Positions 28,540-38,243 of a stretch of 64,000 nucleotides of DNA are shown here, piece after piece. Source of the DNA: Maribacter aquimaris (GTDB lineage: Bacteria > Bacteroidota > Bacteroidia > Flavobacteriales > Flavobacteriaceae). A program made the position numbers and the translations under genes. Every line of letters starts with the position of its first letter. The stretch's first letter is position 1. The notes below the pieces were generated by a model. That model saw nothing but the letters and a program-made list of their open reading frames with translations, did not search any database and had not been told where the DNA came from. Location of the stretch: contig NZ_JABTCF010000001.1 in the NCBI RefSeq assembly GCF_014596745.1, positions 914,277-978,276 on the forward strand, in the 5' to 3' direction.

Positions 28540-30327
28540 TTATCCTTTAAAACCGTATAGCGGTCCATAATTCCCACAAGCCCGATAATCGGCCCCTTCA
28601 AGACCTTCACCGAAAGCAGACCATGCACTGGGCCTAAAAACATCATTCTCATCCACATTGTGCATGTTTACGGGTATTCTTAACATTGATGCCAAGGAAA
28701 TTAAATCAGCCCCAATATGACCATAGGAAATTGCACCGTGGTTCGCTCCCCATTTTGCCATTACAGTATATACGTCTTTAAAGAAACCTTTTCCTGTAGT
28801 TCTTGGCACAAACCAAGTTGTTGGCCAAGTTGGGTCAGTTCTTTCATTCAAAACGGTATGGATATCCTCTGGCAATTCCACACTCCATCCTTCAACTAAT
28901 TGTAAAACCGGTCCAATCCCTTTAATTAAGTTAACGCGACACATGGTTAACGGCATAGTGCCCTTAGTTAAGAACTGGGATGAAAATCCACCTCCCCTAA
29001 AATATTCGGTAGTAGCTGGTGGCCATTTGGTGTTATCCAAACATCTTTGAACATCATCTTCCGTAATATCCCAAAAAGCTTTCATGGTTGGGTTCCCTTC
29101 AGCATCCAATTGTTGGGCCGTAGCATCTAAGGTTGTAGAGCCCGAGTTAATCAAGTGAATAATACCATTTTCGGCAAGACCCGTTAATTTCTTCCCTGTT
29201 ACACGTTCAACAGATTCTGGACTCCAATAGGTACGTACATCGGAGAACAACTGTGCTTTATTCGTCAATAAATGACCAAACAACATGGAAATAGCGTTTA
29301 AACAATCGTTTTCTGTGGCGAATATATAGGCTTGACGAATGCCATTCCAATCAAAGGATGAGTTTAAAATAGACTCTGTAAAATCAGCATTGGGTTGATA
29401 ATCCGTCCATTGACGTTGTCCTTGGAAACCTCCCATAATGGCGTTTCGCCCTTTGGATTCTTCACCAAACCCCATCTCTTTCAACTTAGGGTTTCCGTTC
29501 ATTAAATCCTTACAGATTAAAGTCATTTTCACAACTTTCTCCCACTCCTTATCTTTCTGTTCACGGGATTTCTGATTTTCAGGACTGTTCCTATCTTCAC
29601 CTTCCTTACAATTTTCTTTGGTCCAGGCGAGTGCTTTTGCATACTCCTCTTGGTCAAAAATATTATTTTCTATTCTTCGCAAAAGTTCAACAGATTCCAC
29701 AAACTCTGCCCTAACCCCTAAATAATCCTGTAAAAAGTTCACATCGACCATGGAACCCGCAATTCCCATAGAGCTATAGCCAATGGATAAATACGATTTC
29801 CCTTTCATTTGGGCAACCGCCAAGGCACCCTTTACGAAACGAATGATTTTTTCAGAAACATCTTGAGGAATGGTTTTATCGCCACCGTCCTGAACTTCCT
29901 TTCCATAAATTCCAAAAGCCGGCAATCCTTTTTGGGAATACCCCGCCAATGCTGCTGCCAAATAAACCGCCCCTGGCCTTTCGGTGCCATTAAATCCCCA
30001 AACCGCTTTCGGTATTAACGGATCGGCATCCATAACTTCGGTACCATAGCACCAACAAGGGGTTACCGTTAATGAGACCTCTACACCTTCCCTTTTGAAT
30101 TTATCCGCACAAGCTGCTGCATCTGCAACACCACCAATAGTAGTGTCCGCAATAACACATTCAATTTTTTCCCCACTTGGAAAACGCAATGTGTCCTGTA
30201 TTAATTCTGCAGCCGCTTTGGCCATATCCATACATTGAACCTCTAAAGATTCCCTAACTCCTAATTCACGCCCGTCAATTACAGGACGAATTCCTACTTT
30301 TGGCAATCTGCCTATTAGTCTATTCAT
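28540..30327 (-). CDS. fucI: L-fucose isomerase
   Basis: 595 residues, close to E. coli FucI (591). Family landmarks: [20 protein letters not shown] at the N-terminus, [54 protein letters not shown], the [13 protein letters not shown]n-site region, [13 protein letters not shown], and a C-terminal [15 protein letters not shown]. It converts L-fucose to L-fuculose in the cytoplasm using Mn2+. It starts 20 bp after the aldolase gene stop and is followed by the sugar kinase. Some FucI proteins also accept D-arabinose. Confidence 0.96.
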   Translation of the reverse strand: MNRLIGRLPKVGIRPVIDGRELGVRESLEVQCMDMAKAAAELIQDTLRFPSGEKIECVIADTTIGGVADAAACADKFKREGVEVSLTVTPCWCYGTEVMDADPLIPKAVWGFNGTERPGAVYLAAALAGYSQKGLPAFGIYGKEVQDGGDKTIPQDVSEKIIRFVKGALAVAQMKGKSYLSIGYSSMGIAGSMVDVNFLQDYLGVRAEFVESVELLRRIENNIFDQEEYAKALAWTKENCKEGEDRNSPENQKSREQKDKEWEKVVKMTLICKDLMNGNPKLKEMGFGEESKGRNAIMGGFQGQRQWTDYQPNADFTESILNSSFDWNGIRQAYIFATENDCLNAISMLFGHLLTNKAQLFSDVRTYWSPESVERVTGKKLTGLAENGIIHLINSGSTTLDATAQQLDAEGNPTMKAFWDITEDDVQRCLDNTKWPPATTEYFRGGGFSSQFLTKGTMPLTMCRVNLIKGIGPVLQLVEGWSVELPEDIHTVLNERTDPTWPTTWFVPRTTGKGFFKDVYTVMAKWGANHGAISYGHIGADLISLASMLRIPVNMHNVDENDVFRPSAWSAFGEGLEGADYRACGNYGPLYGFKG

Positions 30328-30347
30328 ATTTGGTAAGTTTTATGTTT

Positions 30348-31151
30348 CTAGGTGAATTGTTCCAATTCCACCAATTGTTCGTTCGATAATCCCGCAGGTT
30401 TAAAACCTGCTGCCCAGCACTTCATCAACAATTTTGCGCCTTTGTTGGCCACGTCTAAAAAATCCCAAGCTTTCATAACATCCGGGGCGGTAGCGGTTGC
30501 ACCATGCTTTTCCCATAATGAAATATTCCTGGTTTTGAAGGCTTCAATCGTCACTTTTGCCAATGCTTCCGTACTGGACAATGCATAAGGCGTACAGTGA
30601 ATACCTTTAGGCACGAATACTTTTACCTCTGGACACATCATCCAAATTTGTCTATTCAATTCTTCCTCATCATCGAACAACTCATGGTGACTCATACAAA
30701 TCAACTCCAACGGATGCGTATGTACTACCGCTAAGTTCTCTGGGTGATGTTGTGAATTGAACAAATGAATACTGGCATGGGAGATCAACTCGCAGGTAGG
30801 TCCAAAATTCTCCTGTTTTCCGCCCCAAATAATCGAATAGGCCGTAGCATCCCCATTGATGTAAAGAATGCAGGATACTTCATCAAGTTTATCGACTAAA
30901 TCGCGTAAATAGCACCCGGTCCCTGTTATGTAAATAACAAACCCCGCCGCTCCTTTAGGGAAATCAAAAGCCACTTCAGTACCAATTCCCTCAACTTCTT
31001 CCTTTGTAAAAAAAGAGGTTAGATTCATCGATATATTTCCTGCGTTTCGCTCCGCCCATTCGCGTTGCCATAAATAGCCTGCTACTTCTGAGACCTTTTT
31101 TAATTCTGTTTCTACCTGATTTGGGAGTTTTAAGGTTTTCATACTTTTCAA
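30348..31151 (-). CDS. Class II aldolase, RhaD-type (L-fuculose/L-rhamnulose 1-phosphate aldolase)
   Basis: 267 residues, nearer RhaD (274) than FucA (about 215) in length. Motifs: QREWAERNAGNISMNLT (RhaD-like WDERNGGN), ITGTGCYLRDL, the Zn ligands in VVHTHPLELICMSHHEL and a later His in SLWEKHGATAT, with WDFLDVANKGAKLLMKC near the end. The reaction gives DHAP plus L-lactaldehyde. It is the first gene of the minus-strand operon, with a promoter in the divergent region shared with araC. The fucI partner suggests L-fuculose 1-phosphate as the substrate. Confidence 0.9.
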   Translation of the reverse strand: MKSMKTLKLPNQVETELKKVSEVAGYLWQREWAERNAGNISMNLTSFFTKEEVEGIGTEVAFDFPKGAAGFVIYITGTGCYLRDLVDKLDEVSCILYINGDATAYSIIWGGKQENFGPTCELISHASIHLFNSQHHPENLAVVHTHPLELICMSHHELFDDEEELNRQIWMMCPEVKVFVPKGIHCTPYALSSTEALAKVTIEAFKTRNISLWEKHGATATAPDVMKAWDFLDVANKGAKLLMKCWAAGFKPAGLSNEQLVELEQFT

Positions 31152-31168
31152 AATAAGCTTTATACTAA

Positions 31169-31176
31169 CAAAAATA
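31169..31176 (-). promoter_or_regulatory. Putative -7 element of the fucose/CAZyme operon
   Basis: On the minus strand, TATTTTTG matches the Bacteroidota -7 consensus TAnnTTTG, 18 bp upstream of the aldolase start. No convincing -33 TTTG was seen. Confidence 0.35.
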
Positions 31177-31191
31177 CCTAAGCATTAAGGT

Positions 31192-31220
31192 TTTGAAGAT
31201 ATGTAAAACATGTATTTTTG
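31192..31220 (+). promoter_or_regulatory. Bacteroidota-type promoter of the araC regulator
   Basis: TTTG at 31192-31195 and TATTTTTG at 31213-31220 are separated by 17 bp. The -7 box is followed directly by TATCTGA, as at the aldA promoter. Confidence 0.45.
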
Positions 31221-31245
31221 TATCTGATTTAAACATTGGGCACAA

Positions 31246-32145
31246 ATGAAACTTGTTAAGGACATCGAATTAGGCGACCCATCATCCAATAATCAAAATT
31301 TTATCGGGCTTAAATTGAACTTGTTGTGCTGCAGGTATTGGCTGTTGGATTTGTGGGATTGCCACGATATGGTTTTTCCTTTTTGGAGGCTCTATTGGAA
31401 CAAAAATGAGGGAGGTGAATTAACCCATCAAACCAAGGTATACACCATGCGCCCCAACTGCCTGTATATAATACCCCCATTCACCTCCTTCTCATCCCGT
31501 TTCACCAAAAACCACAGGTACAGTGACGGGATTCATGTTTCCGGAAAACATCTAACAAACAACTATATTGAAGAAGACTATGAACACGAACACCTCATAC
31601 ACTTCTTCGTCCATTTTAATTTAGGAGTTCCCTTCGACAATGTATATCCAGGGGTTTTTGAAATTGAATTAACTGATTATCTAGAAGATAGATTGCATTA
31701 CTTAACAGAAAGGTTAAAAATAGAAAATACGGATTTCAAGCTAACCTTCAATTTGAAATTACACGCTTTCATTAAAGAATCACTCACCAATATCGGTCCC
31801 GAATTATGGAAGGTAATCAACATCGACGAACGGGTGTTGAAGGTCATTCGCTACATTGAAATCAATATTGAACAAAAACTGAGCAACCCCCAAATAGCCG
31901 GGATTGCGAATATGGCCCCGAACTCCTTTGCCCGACTGTTCAAGGAGGAAATGAATATTACAATCCAAAATTTCATCCAAAATAGAAAAATGGCAAAAGC
32001 CTGTGATATTTTCGAGCAAACCAATGATTCAATTGAGGAGGTTTCCTTTAAACTTGGTTTTTCCGACAGGTACCATTTCTCAAGAGTGTTCAAATCCGTA
32101 ATAGGATTGACCCCAGCCACTTATAGATCGGGAAGATATACCTAA
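31246..32145 (+). CDS. AraC-family transcriptional regulator
   Basis: 299 residues. The N-terminal part (to about 170) is cupin-like ligand-sensing sequence (RPNCLYIIPPFTSFSSRFTK). The C-terminal double helix-turn-helix is clear: KLSNPQIAGIANMAPNSFAR LF, then SIEEVSFKLGFSDRYHFSRV and GLTPATYR. Transcribed divergently from the fucose operon with 94 bp between starts, it is the probable activator, by analogy with FucR/RhaR, responding to fucose or a derivative. The ATG at 31246 is 25 bp after the predicted -7 box. Confidence 0.93.
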   Translation: MKLVKDIELGDPSSNNQNFIGLKLNLLCCRYWLLDLWDCHDMVFPFWRLYWNKNEGGELTHQTKVYTMRPNCLYIIPPFTSFSSRFTKNHRYSDGIHVSGKHLTNNYIEEDYEHEHLIHFFVHFNLGVPFDNVYPGVFEIELTDYLEDRLHYLTERLKIENTDFKLTFNLKLHAFIKESLTNIGPELWKVINIDERVLKVIRYIEINIEQKLSNPQIAGIANMAPNSFARLFKEEMNITIQNFIQNRKMAKACDIFEQTNDSIEEVSFKLGFSDRYHFSRVFKSVIGLTPATYRSGRYT

Positions 32146-32482
32146 TCACCAAAAAGCCAAGTGCTTCATCCCCTTCCACATCCTATACCCCTTCGAGTTA
32201 CCCCCTTTGGAAATCACGTATTCCAATCTTTTCCTTTCAACAATTGAATTGGAATAATCATTCAATTAATTTAAAAACCTACGAGGAAGTCCCTTGTTCA
32301 ATGTTTGAATTCTTCATATTATTGATTGTAATAGATAAACACAATTATTGTGTTATAAATTAAATTTGTTAAGCCTTTTATTGCCAAATAATTGAAGATT
32401 CTTTATTTCATTAGGATAAAAGCATTGACAAACATTGGTCGGATACTACTTCGTATCTGACGATTAACTAAAAACTTAACAA
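32146..32482 (+). other. Intergenic region upstream of aldA
   Basis: About 340 bp without a convincing gene. It is AT-rich in the second half and carries the aldA promoter candidate near 32425-32453. Confidence 0.5.
32425..32453 (+). promoter_or_regulatory. Putative promoter of aldA
   Basis: TTG at 32425-32427 lies 19 bp before TACTTCG (32447-32453), an imperfect -7 box, followed directly by TATCTGA. The same heptamer follows the araC -7 box. Confidence 0.35.
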
Positions 32483-33922
32483 ATGAAAGAATTCAATCAA
32501 TTTATTAACGGAAGTTTTGTGAAATCAACCTCTACCGAAACGATAGATATCCTTAACCCCTGTACCGAAGAAATACTTGCCGTGATTCCCAAAGGTTCTG
32601 CCACGGATGCTGAGAATGCATTACAAGCAGCCCAAGCCTCCCAACACGCATGGAAGTCCTTGACGGCTATTGAAAGAGCCGGTTTTTTGAACAAAATGGC
32701 GAGGATTATCCGTGAAAACAGAATCTTTTTGGCAGAGACCTTGGCTTCCGAACAAGCCAAAGTAATGGGCTTGGCCCAAGTTGAAATCGATGTGACTGCG
32801 GACTATTTTGATTACAATGCTGGTTGGGCCAGAAGAATAGAAGGCGAGATTATCCAAAGTGACCGTAAAAAGGAGCATATCTTTTTGCATAAGGCCCCGA
32901 TAGGGGTTGCAGTTGGGATTTTGCCTTGGAACTTCCCTTTCTTTGTAATGGCCAGAAAAATAGCTCCCTCATTGGTGACAGGGAACACCTGTGTTATCAA
33001 ACCCAGTTGTGAAGCCCCCAATACTATAATGGAATTTGCCAAATTAATCGCCAACATAGGCCTGCCTGCCGGTGTGCTGAACTTTGTTTGCGGATCGGGA
33101 AGTATTGTTGGAAATACATTGACCAAAAGCCCTATCACCGGAATTGTCAGTTTAACGGGTAGCGTATATGCCGGACAAAAAATAATGGAGGCCGCAGCGG
33201 AGAACATTACCAAAGTTTCCTTGGAGTTGGGAGGAAAAGCCCCTGCCATTGTATGTGCGGATGCCAACATGGATTTAGCCGTTGAAGCTGTTGTATCATC
33301 AAGGGTCATATTCAGTGGGCAAGTATGTAACTGTGCCGAACGTGCCTACGTGGAAGATTCCATTTATGATGAATTCATGGATAGAGTGGCTAAAAAAATG
33401 TCCCAACTCAAGGTTGAGGATGCTTTTTCAACAAACAATCCCGATATGAGCAGTTTGGTATCGAAGGATCAAGTGGACAAGGTTTCCGAAATGGTTGAAT
33501 ATGCTAAAAAAGAAGGGGCAGAGGTTGTTGTCGGGGGTACCCGATCCAATCAATTTGACAAAGGTTATTTCTACCAACCAACATTGCTTACCAATGTAAC
33601 CCAGGACATGCAAATAATACAAGAGGAAGTATTTGGCCCTGTCCTACCGGTAATGAAATTCAGTACCTTAGACGAGGCCATCGCTTTGGCAAATGACTGT
33701 CAATATGGATTAACATCCTCTATATTCTCTGAGAATTTCAACAAGGTAATGCACGCCTGTGACCAATTGGAATTTGGGGAAACCTATGTGAACCGAGAGC
33801 ATTTTGAAGCCATACAAGGTTTTCATGCAGGATGGAAAAAATCGGGATTGGGAGGTGCGGATGGCAAACACGGCATGGAAGAGTACTTACAGACAAAAGT
33901 CATCTACGCCCAATACCGATAG
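32483..33922 (+). CDS. aldA: Lactaldehyde dehydrogenase (aldehyde dehydrogenase AldA type)
   Basis: 479 residues, the size of E. coli AldA. Catalytic Cys282 sits in SGQVCNCAERAYV, a phrase typical of AldA. The NAD-binding and Glu segments are present (ILPWNFPFFVMARKIAPSLV, GNTCVIKPSCEAPN, SLELGGKAPAIVCADANMD), and the EEVFGPVLPVM segment is intact. It oxidises L-lactaldehyde, the aldolase product of fucose breakdown, to L-lactate. It leads the plus-strand set that continues with fucP and lutABC. A long-loop hairpin lies between it and fucP. Confidence 0.93.
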   Translation: MKEFNQFINGSFVKSTSTETIDILNPCTEEILAVIPKGSATDAENALQAAQASQHAWKSLTAIERAGFLNKMARIIRENRIFLAETLASEQAKVMGLAQVEIDVTADYFDYNAGWARRIEGEIIQSDRKKEHIFLHKAPIGVAVGILPWNFPFFVMARKIAPSLVTGNTCVIKPSCEAPNTIMEFAKLIANIGLPAGVLNFVCGSGSIVGNTLTKSPITGIVSLTGSVYAGQKIMEAAAENITKVSLELGGKAPAIVCADANMDLAVEAVVSSRVIFSGQVCNCAERAYVEDSIYDEFMDRVAKKMSQLKVEDAFSTNNPDMSSLVSKDQVDKVSEMVEYAKKEGAEVVVGGTRSNQFDKGYFYQPTLLTNVTQDMQIIQEEVFGPVLPVMKFSTLDEAIALANDCQYGLTSSIFSENFNKVMHACDQLEFGETYVNREHFEAIQGFHAGWKKSGLGGADGKHGMEEYLQTKVIYAQYR

Positions 33923-33944
33923 ATGTGCCCATAAGTTAAGAAAC

Positions 33945-34000
33945 AAAAAGCACTTGTTAATTCAAAGATCCCCCAATCTATTTTCAAAACAGTGCTTTTT
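33945..34000 (+). terminator. Possible terminator between aldA and fucP
   Basis: AAAAAGCACT (33945-33954) and AGTGCTTTTT (33991-34000) are perfect inverted repeats separated by 36 bp, followed by a T-rich stretch. The large loop makes termination uncertain; it may only reduce read-through. Confidence 0.4.
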
Positions 34001-34040
34001 GACTTTTTATCCTTAACCCAGATATTAAACCAGTGCTAGA

Positions 34041-35339
34041 ATGACCAATACCAATAAAATCCCTGTAGTATCCAAGGAGGTGCTTTTACCTTTTATCATC
34101 ATCACCTCAATATTTGCTTTGTGGGGTTTTGCCAATGATATTACGAACCCCATGGTAGCCGCATTTGGGACGGTAATGGAAATTTCAACCGCCAAAGCCG
34201 CATTGGTTCAATTTGCTTTTTACGGAGGCTATGCGACCATGGCAATTCCCGCGGCTCTTTTTGTTCGTAAATACAGCTATAAGCAAGGGATTATCTTAGG
34301 ATTAATATTATACGCCATAGGGGCATTACTGTTTTTCCCTGCTGCGAAGTTCGAGGTTTTCGGTTATTTTTTGGTCTCCTTATATATCCTAACCTTTGGA
34401 TTGGCCTTTCTTGAAACAACGGCAAATCCCTTCATACTTTCAATGGGTGATGAACAGACTGCTACAAGGCGATTAAACCTTGCCCAGGCTTTCAATCCAA
34501 TAGGGTCTCTGTGCGGAATGTTCGTAGCTTCCAAGTTTATTCTAACCGCTTTGGACTCGGACAAGAGGAATGAGGCCGGGGAGCTTATTTTCAACACCCT
34601 TGATTCCGTAGAAAAAGCAGCCATAAGAACCCATGATTTGGCGATCATCAGGGATCCATATGTTATTCTTGGTTTTGTGGTCATTGGGATGTTGGTCATC
34701 ATTTCGATAACTAAAATGCCCAAAAGAAAGAACCAAGCCAATCAATCCAGTGCCCTATCCTCTTTTAAAAGATTATTTAAAAACGGAAAATATAAAGAAG
34801 GTGTAATTGCCCAGTTATTCTATGTGGCCGCACAAATAATGTGTTGGACATTCATTATCCAATATGCCGGAAACTTGGGCATACCAAAGGCCGAAGCCCA
34901 GAATTACAATATCGTGGCCATGAGTATATTTCTTCTAAGTCGTTTTATCAGTACGTTTTTAATGAAGTATGTGAACTCAAGAAAACTACTCATGATTTTC
35001 GCCCTTTGTGCCATGGTAACGACAACAGGGGTTATTTTAATCGATGGTGTTTTAGGATTATATTTTTTGGTCGCTACATCGGCTTTTATGTCATTGATGT
35101 TCCCTACTATTTACGGTATCGCACTCAATGGTTTAAAAGAAGAGGATACCTCGCTTGGTGCTGCGGGATTGGTCATGGCCATCGTAGGTGGCGCTTTAAT
35201 GCCTCTTTTACAGGGAACCCTTATAGATATGGAGCATATTGGACCTTTTTCCGGGGTTAATTTCTCATTTGTCCTGCCTTTTTTATGTTTTATGATTATA
35301 GCCATTTATGGTTATAGAACATTAAAGATTTATAACTAG
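34041..35339 (+). CDS. fucP: L-fucose:H+ symporter, FucP family
   Basis: 432 residues (E. coli FucP has 438) with about 12 TM helices. FucP-type features: LWGFANDITNPMVAAF in TM1, AFYGGYATMAIPAALFVRKY, LAFLETTANPFILSMG, RRLNLAQAFNPIGSLCGMF, and FPTIYGIALNGL near the end. It imports L-fucose across the inner membrane. Its presence next to fucI, aldA and lutABC strongly supports fucose as the inducing sugar. Confidence 0.93.
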   Translation: MTNTNKIPVVSKEVLLPFIIITSIFALWGFANDITNPMVAAFGTVMEISTAKAALVQFAFYGGYATMAIPAALFVRKYSYKQGIILGLILYAIGALLFFPAAKFEVFGYFLVSLYILTFGLAFLETTANPFILSMGDEQTATRRLNLAQAFNPIGSLCGMFVASKFILTALDSDKRNEAGELIFNTLDSVEKAAIRTHDLAIIRDPYVILGFVVIGMLVIISITKMPKRKNQANQSSALSSFKRLFKNGKYKEGVIAQLFYVAAQIMCWTFIIQYAGNLGIPKAEAQNYNIVAMSIFLLSRFISTFLMKYVNSRKLLMIFALCAMVTTTGVILIDGVLGLYFLVATSAFMSLMFPTIYGIALNGLKEEDTSLGAAGLVMAIVGGALMPLLQGTLIDMEHIGPFSGVNFSFVLPFLCFMIIAIYGYRTLKIYN

Positions 35340-35488
35340 ATGCTAAAAACACTCCTTGATCCATATTTAACCCTTTTATGGTAACGGATTCAAGAATAAG
35401 CCATAACTTTTGAAGTCTTTAAACCATAGAAAAGTAACCTATGGGAATTAAGGACTATACACATAAAATTAATTTGTAATCCGTGAAT

Positions 35489-36226
35489 ATGAAAGTAGGA
35501 TTGTTCATTCCCTGTTATATAAATCAATTATACCCACAGGTAGGGAAAGCTACTTTGGAACTTTTGGAAAAACTAAAGGTTGAAGTCGTGTACCCTTCTG
35601 GTCAAACCTGTTGCGGGCAACCCATGGCCAATTCGGGTTTTGAAAATGAATCTGAGGGGGCCTGTATTAATTTTGTCAACAATTTCAAGGATTTTGATTA
35701 TATCGTAACCCCTTCCGGAAGTTGCGCCTATCATGTAAAGAAACATTACAACATCATTCAGCAAACAGACGACGTGATAAAGGTTCGCAAGAATGTTTAT
35801 GAACTTTGTGATTTTATACTTAACGTTTTAAAAATCAAAAATCTAGGAGCTTCATTTCCGTATAAGGTCGGTGTCCACAAAAGTTGTCACGGGCTGAGGG
35901 GCCTTAGACTGGGCTCTTCTTCTGAACTTGTTATTGAACCATATTCATATATTGAAGAATTGCTGAAAGAGGTTGAGGGTATCGAATTGATGCCCCTCGA
36001 CAGAAGTGATGAATGTTGTGGTTTCGGAGGCACCTTCGCCGTTACCGAGGATGTTGTTTCCGCAAAAATGGGAAAGGATAAAATCCAGGATCATCTTAGA
36101 AACGGAGTAGAGGTCATTACCGCAACCGATGTGTCTTGTTTAATGCATCTAGAGGGATTGATCACACGAAACAAACAACCCTTACAAGTGCGCCACATCG
36201 CCGAAATCCTAAACAGCACGATTTAA
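35489..36226 (+). CDS. lutA: L-lactate utilisation protein LutA
   Basis: About 246 residues from ATG at 35489 (a GTG two codons upstream is also possible). Two CCG cysteine-rich modules are visible: QTCCGQPMANSGFENE and DECCGFGGTFAVTEDVVS, with an HKSCHGLRGL segment between them. LutA is the heterodisulfide-reductase-like iron-sulfur subunit of LutABC, which oxidises L-lactate to pyruvate. It is the first of three adjacent lut genes. Confidence 0.94.
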   Translation: MKVGLFIPCYINQLYPQVGKATLELLEKLKVEVVYPSGQTCCGQPMANSGFENESEGACINFVNNFKDFDYIVTPSGSCAYHVKKHYNIIQQTDDVIKVRKNVYELCDFILNVLKIKNLGASFPYKVGVHKSCHGLRGLRLGSSSELVIEPYSYIEELLKEVEGIELMPLDRSDECCGFGGTFAVTEDVVSAKMGKDKIQDHLRNGVEVITATDVSCLMHLEGLITRNKQPLQVRHIAEILNSTI

Positions 36227-36263
36227 TCGAAAGTAGCACACCCCTAGGGTCAAAAACACTGAA

Positions 36264-37646
36264 ATGAGTCATTCAAAATTAGCTGGGATTTTTAACAAAG
36301 ATGAAAAAAAGGTCGATTGGCATGATAAAGCCCTGTGGTTTGTTAGGCATAAGCGGGATCTTTCGGTTCATCAGGTAAAAGGTTGGGAAGAATTAAGAAA
36401 CCTAGGGCATGGTATTAAGGCCCACACCCTATCCCATTTAGATGTATATCTAGAACAATTTGAAGCCAATGCATTAAAAAATGGCGTACAAGTACACTGG
36501 GCGGCCAATGGGGACGAGCACAATCAAATCGTGCATAGCATCCTAAAAGCGGACAATGCCAAAAAAGTGGTTAAAAGTAAATCGATGCTTACTGAGGAAT
36601 GTCATTTAAATCCTTTCCTTGAAGCAAACGATATAGAAGTCATAGATACCGATCTGGGTGAACGCATTGTCCAATTGGCAAAGGAAAAGCCGAGCCATAT
36701 CGTATTACCTGCAATCCATAAAAACAAACTTGAAGTAGATGAATTGTTTCAAGAACATCTGGGGACAGAACCCTGTGATGGGGACCCACAATACCTCACA
36801 GGAGAGGCTAGAAAGCATTTGAGGGAAAAATTCATCCATGCGGATGCAGCGATTACCGGGGTAAACTTTGCTATTGCTGAAAATGGGGGTTTTGTTGTTT
36901 GCACCAATGAAGGTAATGCGGATATGGGAGCCCATTTGGCCCCCATACATATCGCCTGCATGGGCGTTGAGAAAATCATACCCAAACAGGAACACCTGGG
37001 TGTTTTTTTACGGCTTCTTGCGAGAAGTGCCACCGGACAACCGATCACCACATACTCCTCTCATTTTAGAAAGCCCGGAAAGGGGGTTAAAATGCATATT
37101 GTCATTGTGGATAACGGGCGTTCCAAGCAATTAAGCCGACCCGATTTCAGGGCCTCGCTACATTGTATTCGATGTGGTGCCTGCATGAACACCTGCCCCA
37201 TTTATAGAAGAAGTGGCGGACACAGTTATGATGCCACTATTCCTGGACCCATTGGCTCCATACTATCCCCAGGTAAAGATTTGACAAAATACAGCACCCT
37301 GCCATTTGCCTCTACCCTATGTGGATCATGCTCCGATGTTTGTCCTGTGAAAATCGATATCCACACCCAATTATATAAATGGAGGCAGATTATAGGTAAA
37401 GAAACACCCCAACCTTTTATCAAAAAGAAATCAATGGCTGCGATGGGGAAAATTTTCTCAAAGCCTTCCCTTTATGGAAAAGTAGGTGCTGTGGCGCGCT
37501 GGGCTTTAAGAACCCTTCCCAAATCATTGATCAACGCTTGGCCTAATATTTGGGGCAAGACAAGGGATTTACCTGTAGGGCCCAAAAAGAGTTTCGACCA
37601 GTGGTACAAAGAGCGGGAAAACAATAAAAAAACCGACCAAAAATAA
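36264..37646 (+). CDS. lutB: L-lactate utilisation protein LutB, iron-sulfur
   Basis: 460 residues. The N-terminal part is a LUD domain (KSKSMLTEECHLNPFLE, VDTDLGE-like segment, ITGVNFAIAENGGFVVCTNE). The C-terminal ferredoxin-like part has two 4Fe-4S motifs, CIRCGACMNTCP and CGSCSDVCPVKID. It would pass electrons from L-lactate to the quinone pool together with LutA and LutC. It starts 37 bp after lutA. Confidence 0.95.
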   Translation: MSHSKLAGIFNKDEKKVDWHDKALWFVRHKRDLSVHQVKGWEELRNLGHGIKAHTLSHLDVYLEQFEANALKNGVQVHWAANGDEHNQIVHSILKADNAKKVVKSKSMLTEECHLNPFLEANDIEVIDTDLGERIVQLAKEKPSHIVLPAIHKNKLEVDELFQEHLGTEPCDGDPQYLTGEARKHLREKFIHADAAITGVNFAIAENGGFVVCTNEGNADMGAHLAPIHIACMGVEKIIPKQEHLGVFLRLLARSATGQPITTYSSHFRKPGKGVKMHIVIVDNGRSKQLSRPDFRASLHCIRCGACMNTCPIYRRSGGHSYDATIPGPIGSILSPGKDLTKYSTLPFASTLCGSCSDVCPVKIDIHTQLYKWRQIIGKETPQPFIKKKSMAAMGKIFSKPSLYGKVGAVARWALRTLPKSLINAWPNIWGKTRDLPVGPKKSFDQWYKERENNKKTDQK

Positions 37647-37655
37647 AACTAGGAA

Positions 37656-38243
37656 ATGGACAGCAGAGACACTATTTTAAAAAAACTTAAGGCCAATAAG
37701 CCTGAATTTATAGCGTTGCCAAAAATAAACCCTGCCGTTTTCGATGAAAACATCGATAAAGTCAAGGAGTTCATTCGTAAGACAGAAGTCGCTGGAGGTA
37801 AGGTATTTGAAGTAACGGATAACAAAGAGGTCCTATCCAAAACACAAGAGGCATTTCCCGAAACGAAAGTCAACTTTTCAAACTTGGATGATTCCGGATT
37901 TTTCAACACCATTGATTCCGAATCCTTCAAAAACCCACATGAACTTAACGACCTTGATGTTTTGGTTTTGGAGAGTACATTGGGCGTTGCCGAAAATGGC
38001 GCTGTATGGTTAACCGACAATGACATTCCGGTTCGGGTCATTCCGTTTATAACCAAACACCTGGTCTTAGTCCTTCCAAAAGAAAATATAGTACCCTATA
38101 TGCATCAAGCCTATAGTGCGATTAACCCTATGGACTTAGATTACGGAATATTCATATCCGGTCCTTCCAAAACTGCCGATATTGAACAATCTTTGGTTAT
38201 TGGAGCCCAAGGTGCCATGAGTTTAACGGTTTTTTTGAAATAA
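37656..38243 (+). CDS. lutC: L-lactate utilisation protein LutC (LUD domain)
   Basis: 195 residues matching the LUD domain of LutC: VLESTLGVAENGAVWLTDND, RVIPFITKHLVLVLP, and GPSKTADIEQSLVIGAQGA at the end. It starts 9 bp after the lutB stop. It completes the three-part L-lactate oxidation complex and so closes the route from fucose to pyruvate. Confidence 0.94.
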   Translation: MDSRDTILKKLKANKPEFIALPKINPAVFDENIDKVKEFIRKTEVAGGKVFEVTDNKEVLSKTQEAFPETKVNFSNLDDSGFFNTIDSESFKNPHELNDLDVLVLESTLGVAENGAVWLTDNDIPVRVIPFITKHLVLVLPKENIVPYMHQAYSAINPMDLDYGIFISGPSKTADIEQSLVIGAQGAMSLTVFLK

